Of a stretch of 64,000 nucleotides of DNA, positions 55,441 to 64,000 are shown in pieces. The stretch is taken from contig JAZHRO010000039.1 in assembly GCA_037157565.1 (NCBI GenBank), positions 41,850,001 to 41,914,000 on the forward strand. The letters are read 5' to 3'. Made by a program: the position numbers and the translations under genes. The notes beneath the pieces are model-generated. The model made no database searches, was not told where the DNA came from, and worked only from the letters and a program-made list of their open reading frames with translations. The DNA is from Thalassia testudinum. Taxonomy: Eukaryota; Streptophyta; Magnoliopsida; Alismatales; Hydrocharitaceae. Each line of letters starts with the position of its first letter. Within the stretch, counting starts at the first letter, position 1.

Positions 55441-56969
55441 AATTATCCTCGAATCTAAAATTCTGCACATCACCCGATAGAGGATCTGGCTACCTGACTA
55501 CAGGGTAGACAGGCGGAACTAGTACCACCCGTCTCACCTAAGACCAGTCGAATCCTAATCGGAACACGCCCAGCCTGCCAAGAGTTTCAGCATAGCTTGG
55601 GCAGAAGATACAATAAAATGGACTTGACTACCTATACCCTGACAGCAGACAAGTAGTCTGACAGTAGAGGTACTAGGGGCCACACAGGGGAAAGGGATTC
55701 CTCGAGGAACGCACTCCCTTGGCCGTGCACCAAGCAAACGTGTTTGAGAGGAATCGGTCCATTGAAGGCCATTATTACGAGACCCGGCATGCAGAGTAGA
55801 AGTCCCTTAGAGAACGCACCCCCTAGCCATGAATCAGGTAGGTGTGCTTAAAGGGGATCAGCCCATGAGGTAGGACCCGTTGCCCTTGAACCCCATTGAG
55901 CAAGAGGATAGAAGGTTTGTCAAGTGCTTGAGGGGCCACCTCGAGAAGGGGCCCCAGCAATTTCGGGTAGCTAATGCGGTCTCCTTGGCAAAATGAGAGC
56001 CAGCCTGGTCAACACCTCGCCCGGGCAGGCGGGTGGTGTCACCCTAGCTCCCCATCTAGCGAACATTGCTGCAAGAATCGTGGCAGTGATGCTCGAGCTA
56101 CTCGAGGTCCTCTCCTCCTATCACTTGAGCACGTTAGCGTAGAGGTTAAGGTAACCTCAGGCCAACGTCCCCGAAGGCAATTGAGCCCTCTTGCTGAGTC
56201 GACTCTCCCCAGGTACCTCCCCTCAATCTTCATCAGGGCAAGGAGGATACGATCAAGCCTCCTTGCGTGATCCGGCAGAGCATCTGGGCTTGCATCGGCA
56301 AAAAGCCTCCCCCATCGAGGCAACCCTGAGCCCTTCGGAAATTTCACTCCCCTCGCCATGGTCCAGGTGGAAGTCTCCACCACGACGCCCACATTTGCTC
56401 GAGGTCTTCGCCTCCGACCTCCCAGGTGCATTAGCATGAAGGCCGAGGCAACCTTCGAAAGTAACGTCGTCCAAGACCAGTCAAGAACCCACATAACCAA
56501 CTTCCAACGACAACACTTGCAATGCTCTGAGACGCTCAGGCTGAGCTACCTGTCAAGCCACCCCTTCTGAGTCGACGCACCCATAACACATCCACCATTC
56601 CAATAGGAACGCCTTCCTCTCCTCCCACCGGCCAGTCTGGTCACAGACCTTTTGCAATCAAGAAAGGAAGAGAGAGGAAGGGAACAACCCTCCTCCGACC
56701 AACTTGGATGAGGACGAGCACCTCAACCGGGTTGCCACACGTAAGGTGGCCAAGTTGATGGTAGCATTGGGTGGCCCAGCTGGCTGACTACCGATGTACA
56801 CCCGTCGCCAAATCCTCCCGATTCGTGCCTGGCCCCCTCTGAGGGAGAGAATAGCATGCGGAGGCGCGACAACCTGGTGCAACACTCATCAGGGTTCAGT
56901 TGAGGCGACCCGAGAAGCCCACACAAAGAAAGGAAAGGGGAACCAAGTCCATGAAATCTAGTGAGGGGC

Positions 56970-58997
56970 AGTTAGTCACTTGAAATTGGGTTTTAAATCG
57001 TTGTGTTGCAGTATAGTCGAAATCTCACGAAAAACAGATAAAATTTATACTCGAAAAGTCCAAGGTCATTCGCTGGGAGCAAGTAGGAATTCAATTCTCA
57101 AGGTTGCAATGTTAAACAATAGAGATAAGAAATTATGATCAGAAATTGATTCAGAATAATGTGGCAATAATATTAAATATCAAACTACAAAAAGAATAGA
57201 GTAAAATGGTGACTTGAATCACCAATTACTCCCTACAATAATATCAAATGGAACTCAATAGCTATGTAGGAATCAACTCAAATCAAACGTCTGATTTAAT
57301 GATCAGACGTCATAAACATTTGGATGAATAGTGATCTCTCTTCTGATTTGCTTCTTCTTCTTTCTCTGTGTTTGTCTCTCTTCTTCTGCAGCTCTTCTTC
57401 TTTTCTTTTTCTTCTCTACTCTTCTTCAATTGCTTTCCTTCTTCTTCACAAACCCTTCTGCTGCTCTTCTTCTCTTCACGCAGAGGGGGAGGGGTCTTCA
57501 GATTTGGCTAAGTGTTAGCCAATTTCTCCAGAGAGCAAAACCCCCCTAAGCCCCACACGCTCTCCTCTCTTTCTCTCCTTGGATCACGCTCTCCTAGTGC
57601 CTTCAACAGTATTGGGTATACGGGTAATCGAACCCAGAGTGCACCCGGGTCCAAGCTCACTGGCAGTGGATGGTGAGCGAGGAGTGGATAGCGTAGGCGG
57701 GTAATCGGGTGCACCAGGTCTGCGGGGGTAGTGTCACGGACGAGGAACGTGAGAGGCGTGAGCGACCTCACCCCTTGTGTCTGAGGCGATAAGCCCCAGG
57801 CACAAATTCAAATTATGCAGCCTCAGTGCTTCCAAATCTCACGATGAGGGACTATCCATCCATCGTTCCTCGTGCACACAGCCACAGTGAAGATGGCTTA
57901 AATTGGGTCACGTCTATGCTGCTTCCTTCCAATTGAGAACCTGGGAACCTACAGCTGCTGAATCCATGCTGTCCGAGCATGCCGCCTGGAGCTGTAGGTG
58001 AAGCACAAGCTTTGAAGCTTACATCGGAGCTGTGCATCAATGGAGGAGACTCTTGGCACCTGAAAACAACAATAAGGCCTTTCGGCTGCGTCAGAGAGCT
58101 CAAGAACGATCGTCAGAGCACAACAAGTTCAACGGTGGTGGTTGCGTGGCGCGATGTGGCTTGGAGCCTAAGATGTGGCTCAAATGGAAGGCAACTTCGT
58201 CAAGAATCTAAGTATCTATTTTGGGACTGATTGATTAAGAATCGAGCGAGAAATCCTCGCTCGATCTAAATGGTGAAGCTCAAAGTCTCCTTTAATGGCA
58301 CCATGGACCTTTCTGCGAAGATGACGAAGAAGTTGGGGGGCTGCTTGTAAGGAATTTTGAAAGTTAAGGGCATGGTTGTGAAGCAAAAGGTCAGATAGGA
58401 CCAAATTGCAAACTAAGTCAAGATGATCTCAGATTGGGTCCAAATTTTAATACAAACCTAATTTGAGCCTAAGGAATCAAATGCTGAAGTTGGATTTTGG
58501 TTTTTATCATGTTTGACTACATAATTTATGTAAAAACCCAAATTAGGGTAAATATCAGTATAAGACTTTGTTTTAGGTCAAGATGGGTTCTGATGGTCGA
58601 ATTGAAGGTACCAAACCCTAAAGAGTATTTTTCTATAAATTTTAAAGGGTTTAGGTGAATTTTATCCTAACCAGAACCTCATTTAATTAAGCGGATTTAT
58701 TTTTAGGATTTCAGAAGTCATTTAATTTTCAAAACATGCGAAAACCCTTTTCTGTCTGTCTTAACCCACTTGTTAGCCTTTTAGGACCATTTGACCCTTA
58801 ATTAACTCCTGGGAAAACCCATGGTTGTACTACATTCATAATATGATGGTAAAATTGCAACTTTAACCCTGATTTCTTATCTTTCCCTCAGAATGATTAT
58901 GCAATGAATTACAGTCCCCTGGCGGTTATGTAGGAGCATTTAATGACTTAATTAGATCAAATTGAGCTAGTTATGGCTCATGATGGTGTTCTCATCA
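56970..58997 (-). mobile_element. Solo Athila-type LTR A3 in element G
   Basis: The reverse-strand start TGATGAGAACACCATCATGA matches the Athila LTR start. The other end aligns with the A1 LTR end (AGTTAGTCACTTGA against TGATAGTCGTTTGA), so the terminal TG has mutated to AG. The flanks are GGGGC (56965-56969) and AGGGC (58998-59002). Length is 2028 bp. A degenerate USE is present at 57842-57852, and a C/T-rich tract at 57345-57450. It has no partner LTR or coding sequence. Confidence 0.75.
57812..57852 (-). promoter_or_regulatory. Degenerate USE/TATA pair in A3
   Basis: Reverse strand GTCCCTCATCG (57852-57842) has one mismatch to the snRNA element. Twenty-four bases later the sequence is CATAATTTG, a weakened TATA box. 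Position and spacing match the other Athila LTRs. Confidence 0.35.
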
Positions 58998-59552
58998 AGG
59001 GCCAACCCGACTGATCTTCTTAGTGGCTTCAGGATCATAGCCAGACTCTCCAGTTACGGCATCCCCTGCCTTCTCTTCTTTTCTCACGACATGATCAAGC
59101 TCGTTGAGGTCAAGGGGGATCTCAATCCCTCCAAAGGTCCGAGGGTGATGACAAGCTGGAGGGGCCAACGTGCCCAAAAGCAGCCTCATAAGGCTGTCAG
59201 GGACCATGGCATCCCCCTGAGTCCCTACAATGGAGAAATCACCCCTCGAGGGTGGCCGGCTCTAGATACCCCCTACGAGCACAGTCCCTACTATGTAAGG
59301 GTCAACCCTATAACCGCCATACTTGGTGTCCGAGGCCTCCACCCTACCGCAATGAGGCTTGACCTATCCTACTGTGGGCAAAGACGTATCCCTCTAGACG
59401 GCTGACCTCAGTTTGCAAAAAGTGGCGCTCACCCCACACTCTCACCCAGCAACTAGCCTCAGGGGGATGGCAGGGACTAGACATCGACTCATCGAGCCAC
59501 CTCTCCAGGTCGACACAAACTCGAACGGACACACCCGATGTTCCTTATATTA

Positions 59553-60245
59553 CCACCTCTTAAGGCTGGCGTGCCACCTCTTCAGGTCGGCACGAACTTG
59601 GACGGACGCGTTCAACGTTCCTTGTATTGCCCCCTCTTAAGGCCGATATGCGACCTCTTCAGGACGACGCAAACTCGGATGGATGTGCTCAATGTTCTAG
59701 ATATTGCCGCCTTTCAAGGCCAGCAGGCCACCTCTTCAGGTCGGCGCAAACTCGGATAGGTGCGTCCGACGTTCCTTATATTGCCGCTTCTTAAGGCCAG
59801 CAAGCCACCTCTTCAGGTCGGCGCGAACAAGGACGGACGCGTTCGACGTTCCATACATTACCGCCTTTTAAGGCTGGCAGACCACCTCTTAAGGTTGGCC
59901 CGAACTTGGACAAACGTGCTTGACGTTCCTTATATTGCCGCCTCTTAAGGTTGGCAAGCCACCTCTTCAAGTCGGTGCAAACTCGAATGGATGCGTCCGA
60001 CGTTCCTAATATTGTCGCCTCTTGTGACCGGAAAGCGACCTCTTAAGGTCAGCCCGAACTCAGGTGGGCCTGCCCAACGTCCCTAACACCGCCACCTATT
60101 CCAACTGGGAAGTCACATGTCCAGGCTGGCTGGGGTTCGGACAAACCCCCTCGGCAATCCTGAAGATTGCCGCCTCTTAAGTCCAACAAAGCCACTCCCA
60201 ACGACTGGCATAAATTCAAGCAAAGGCACTCACACCCCACTTATC
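59553..60245 (-). repeat. 77-bp tandem array in element G
   Basis: The word CCGCCTCTTAAGG (with variants) starts at 59553, 59630, 59707, 59784, 59861, 59938, 60015, 60092 and 60170. The steps are 77 bp except the last (78). Each unit also holds a half-repeat, CCACCTCTTCAGGTCGGC. On the reverse strand the core is CCTTAAGAGGCGG, matching CCTTAGGAGGCGG of the 55-bp array. Confidence 0.88.
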
Positions 60246-62280
60246 AGCTGGTAGAATGCCGTCCTTGGAGAATGACGGAAGTAGGGATCCTACGCCCCAC
60301 GTTTTAGCAACTATGATGACAACTCCTCGGGTCGGTAAGGACTCGGGCCCATGCACCCTGAAATTCCACACACGACCCACTGACAAAGTTTCAGCCACTT
60401 CACCCTTAGTAGCATTTGCCTACCAAAGCGCATGGTAGGTGTTTGAGCCACCCCGTCAAATGACCACCATGCCGACCACCAAGGCTGATAAGAATCGAGA
60501 CCATAGTGCCCCGTGTCCTATGTGACACAATGTCGCATATTGCCAATAACATGAACTTGGGCTCCTGGGCCCCAAGCCCCGCTTAAGCGCACCTTCGGAC
60601 TTCCAGCAGAAAGAGTCCAAGTGCCAACTCTTTCAAGGTCGGATCATTGCCACCTGCCAAGGTCGACTCCTCTTCATTTTCTACCTTTTAAGGAAGGCTC
60701 TAGATAGTGGTCACTTTCAAGGGTCAACCCATACGAAAATCTCCCAACACTTTCCCTGTTCGGGGGCACAGCCGGGCAGGAAAGCACTCGGCGATGTCAC
60801 AACTCACAACCATGAAGACAAAATCACCCCCCGACCATGTACAACAAGGATGGGTCCAGCAGTCGAATGGCCATGTCCAGAAAACAGTCAGGCCATTGAC
60901 CATGTAACGACCCGATTCCCGAGTCCCTACGAGACACGAGAACCGGATCGACTCGACTAATCCCAAGACCTAGTCGTCCAACGAGGAAGTAACCAAAAGA
61001 GCAGTAAAATAAACCACATTCAACATGAAATATAACTAGCAGTAACAAAATACAGCAGTAAGAAAAAGAACTACTACAGCATGTACCACCACAACAGTAG
61101 AACAAAATTCAACATAACATGAACTACAAGTAAAGAAAAGTACAGAGAGTGACAAAAACTACTCACTACAGTGGAACAAAAAGGGCACGAAAGAACAGTG
61201 GTAACTCTACTGGACTCTACTCGGCCCAGCGTCCTCTGCAGCCGCTGACCCTGGCTGCTCAACACCTGGTCCTGAAAAGTAACGAGTGTAACACATCAGG
61301 GAAACGCTGAGTAGAGTGGCAGCTAAACTAAAAAAGCAGTAAAGTATACAGTAGCTGTTTTATTTTCTTTCTTCCTTTATTTACGTCATTCTATTGTTTC
61401 ACAATTTATCTATTTCTCAGATCCTTCACTTGATCTCGAATGTTCCTCGTGGGAACGATCTTGATTGCAGTCTTTTCCGAACAGTAGAAGTAACACGTGG
61501 TGCTCTCCTGGCCGGGAGAGTCCCCCATGGTGATCCTACTCTCAGTCAACCACCCCAAGGTCACTGACAGACGTAAAGGTGACTATGGCATGCGCGGTAA
61601 ATGCATGGGTAGCTAACCTGCACTGGCACGCGGTCAGTCGTTTCCGTTAACGGGTGCGCCCAAACCACAGCATAGAACCAGTATAGGGCAGAGCCCTCTC
61701 AGTAACAGGGGTTCAACCCCTCCACAGTAACCAAACAGGGGCCTTGCACCTCCACAGTCCGCACACCCTCGCCTGACTACCCTGGTTTGCCCAGTGGGCC
61801 TAACAAGTCGGTGTAGGTGAGCTAGCAGAACCCCGGGGCCCGTGGGGTAGCTAGTACTCGCCCTACACTAGTAGATCTCCTCGGTACTGTGTACACGAGG
61901 GCCAACAAGTCGGTACAAAGTGGCCAGACCTAACCCCGGGTCCCTGGGGCGGCTGGCTCCGCTCTGCACTAAGCAGGTAACAAGTGCTTCCCCTGGCGCT
62001 ACGTACCCAAGAGACAACGCACCTCCACATCTTTCCTTCTCATTTCCATTTCATTCTCTTTCCAAGAGTTCTACTCCTAATTCCCCATAGGGTTCCAACT
62101 CTTTTAACTTAGCACATTCAGGTTTCCCCCTTTTCGGTTTCACGTTCATACAACCCATATTCTCAATCATGTTCATTTATTCATAACAGGCAGCTGTTAA
62201 AATCAATTTACATGCAGCTATTATTTCCTTTCCACAGTTTCCAAGACTGCAATATCTATATTCATTTCACTAGTTTTCTA

Positions 62281-62420
62281 GTCCTAGGATTCATGCCGTA
62301 CCCTAGGATCTATCATTCAATCTAGTTTTCCAGTCCTATGATTCATGCAATACCCTAGGATCTATCATTCAATCTGGTTTCTCATTCCTAGGATTCATGC
62401 AATGCCCTATGTTCTATTAA
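62281..62420. repeat. Three tandem copies of a 51-bp unit
   Basis: The units start at 62281, 62332 and 62383 and contain CCTAGGATTCATGC and GATCTATCATTCAATCT. They match the triplet at 21057-21206. Confidence 0.8.
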
Positions 62421-62710
62421 TTGTTCCATAATTGTAACAAATTATGTTAATAATTTCTAAAGCCACTCTACCAGCTACAACGGAAGTACTGGAGGCGTGG
62501 TCGGAAATCCCGCACGCCTCCGCAACCCCCGAGACTGCAATGGGATGGGGTCCTAACACAAGGATCAAACACAAGGAGTTTCTCATAACAGTATATAATT
62601 ACTGTAGATGGGTAGAGGATTTTATTCTGAAAAGAACGCAACTCGAAACGCGGAAAACGGACTCCGAACGGGTCCTAAACGAGTCGAAAACGACGAAACA
62701 GTCCAAAATC

Positions 62711-63550
62711 AGACGTCTGGAACCTCTTCCAGACGTCTTAAAAAGTGGGTTAGATGGTACCTTTGTTCTACGTAGTCTCTCAGACATCCAGAAGACTGCG
62801 GGGGCGCCTGGCCTAGTTCCCAGACGTCCGATGGTCACCCCGGACGTCTGGAAGTCCTTCAAGTCGTCTGGCACTACAGCCAGACGTCTGACTCGCATTG
62901 GGTGCGAATCTCAGAGCCTGCACGTACCCACCCATCATTCTCAGTACAACAAGTCGCAGAAAAGGATGAAGGACGAAAATAACCTACTTGCCAGACGTCT
63001 GGACAGTCCTCCAGACGCCTTCACCGTCGTCTGGCTGGAAGCCCAGACGTCTGATTCTGGAAAAATTTCCAGAATCAGAGTTCGACTCGCCCTCCACCCG
63101 CGACGCACGGCCACGCCGCGCCTCGTCCGCCTGCTGCTCGGGCTGCAGCAGCCCTCCCGCGTCACTCTGCGCCCACTGCTGCCCCGGCAAGCTCGAGCCC
63201 TCACGGTTGAGCGTCTCCTAACTCGCGCAACGCCTCCTCCCGCACACCCGCCGCAGCTACCGCTGCCGCCGCTCACTCACTCTTGCACTCTCGCACCAGC
63301 TGGAAGAGGAAGAAGGGAGCGGAGGGGACGAGAGTGAGGGAGAGGGAGAGGCCCTTTTTAAAGCCACGCGGGGAGAGAGAGAGGGGGGGCAGCGCCTACG
63401 CCCACAGAAGGAGAGGGAAAAAGAAGCATCTACAGGTCTGCACGTGCAGGTGTGCAGACGAAATCCACCGTGCCGCAGAAATTAAATCCCAGACGTCTGG
63501 AAGGGGTTCCAGACGTCTGGGCCATCTCCTAGACGTCTTAAAAGACGTCT
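62711..63550. promoter_or_regulatory. AGACGTCT array in E LTR (best copy)
   Basis: Exact AGACGTCT occurs nine times: 62711, 62731, 62882, 62993, 63045, 63491, 63511, 63531 and 63543. With variants, six sites run 62782, 62802, 62822, 62842, 62862, 62882 at exact 20-bp steps. 63491/63511/63531 step by 20, then 63543 by 12. Sites lie both upstream and downstream of the reverse-strand TATA box near 63357. Confidence 0.65.
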
Positions 63551-64000
63551 TGAAGCCGCTTTCGTAACAGATCACCTTCGCAGACACAGTTGGCCACCTT
63601 ACGGCCAACTTCCATGTCCTCACCTTTGCAAAGAGGCTGAGGTGACGGATCGTGGTTCAACAACCGGGTTCGAGCTAACCCTCACAAGAATTCGGCTAGG
63701 CTCTTCAACCTTGGCTACTCGATTCTACCCTGACGATGCTGTCTAGCTCATCCAGGCAAGGGATCTCCCGAAGGAAGCGACAATCCTAAACAGGGAATGC
63801 ACATAAGCTCCACCAGCACAGCCCGCCTTAAGGCTCCCTCGTTAGGGATAGGTGCTCAGACGCTCCTGCAACGGGCACCTTTGCTTGACCCCCCATGTAG
63901 GACACGCAGCGAGTACCACCAAAGTCGGCCATATCCCAACCAGGGGATTTCCCAAGAGACCCAACCAAACGGATCCCAGATAGAGGGGCGCATCCCAACA

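Larger units (their letters stand above)
60903..63569 (-). mobile_element. Solo LTR of family E in element G
   Basis: The ends are TGTAACGACC...TCGTAACA, flanked by GACCA (60898-60902) and GATCA (63570-63574), one C/T difference. Length is 2667 bp. It aligns with 19585-22384 throughout. The reverse-strand TATA-like GGCTTTAAAAAGG (63354-63363 region) and C/T-rich leader set the direction. The 297-codon forward frame at 62444-63337 runs against the promoter, through the palindrome array, and is not conserved in the other copies. Confidence 0.85.
55441..64000 (-). mobile_element. Element G, reverse fragment, with two solo LTR insertions
   Basis: G sequence occupies 55441-56969, 59003-60902 and 63575-64000. 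The first part is the reverse complement of 7310-7540, and the last is the reverse complement of 11980-12290. Between them is a 77-bp tandem array sharing its core with the 55-bp array of the forward fragment. Solo LTRs at 56970-58997 and 60903-63569 interrupt it, each with a near-perfect 5-bp duplication. No protein domain was recognised. Confidence 0.5.

Noticed and set aside
59553..60245. CRISPR-like array
   Set aside because: Repeats are head-to-tail 77-bp units that diverge along their whole length, with no conserved-repeat/unique-spacer pattern, in a plant transposon.
62444..63337. 297-codon open frame on the + strand
   Set aside because: It lies inside a solo E LTR, runs opposite to the LTR promoter, translates the AGACGTCT array and GC-rich leader, and has no matching frame in the other two E LTRs.

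Overview
The window is repeat DNA from a large, transposon-rich plant nuclear genome, most likely a flowering plant. No host protein gene, rRNA, tRNA gene or CRISPR array could be supported. The evidence for a plant is two Athila-type Ty3/gypsy retrotransposons. They have LTRs of about 2.7 kb, a primer site complementary to the 3' end of tRNA-Asp, and gag-protease-RT-RNase H-integrase remnants. Around them are many solo LTRs, MITEs with TTA target duplications, and plant-style TATA boxes followed by pyrimidine-rich leaders. The species cannot be named from this sequence.

Layout. 1-1168: end of an LTR of family E. 1305-5751: a split MITE holding a deleted family B element (1545-5659), with a second MITE beside it (5755-5985). 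About 7.1-12.3 kb: part of an uncharacterised element G, carrying a 55-bp tandem array and interrupted by a solo B LTR (7753-9167). 12.3-36.4 kb: a five-level nest. The oldest layer is a degraded Athila-like remnant F. It was hit by a solo B LTR (12904-35183), which was hit by a 4-kb solo LTR D (13062-33661), which was hit by a complete reverse-strand Athila element A1 (14748-31316), whose integrase gene was hit by a solo E LTR (19585-22384). 36.45-40.48 kb: a B element without RT or integrase. 40.48-53.95 kb: a second Athila element A2 on the + strand. 53.95-64.0 kb: G sequence in the opposite orientation with a 77-bp tandem array, interrupted by a solo Athila-type LTR A3 (56970-58997) and a solo E LTR (60903-63569).

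All coding sequence is retrotransposon-derived and broken by stops and frameshifts, many of them C-to-T or G-to-A changes. The most interesting signals are in the LTRs. (1) Athila/D LTRs carry a sequence matching the plant snRNA upstream element (GTCCCACATCG), followed exactly 24 bp later by a TATA box. That is the spacing of Pol III snRNA genes, and it occurs about 0.9 kb downstream of a conventional TATA box. (2) E LTRs carry palindromic AGACGTCT sites phased at 20 bp. (3) B LTRs carry a 22-bp palindrome centred on a G-box, plus a tRNA-like A/B-box pair. These are hypotheses from sequence alone. Boundaries rest on TG...CA ends and 5-bp target duplications read by eye, and no similarity search was possible.
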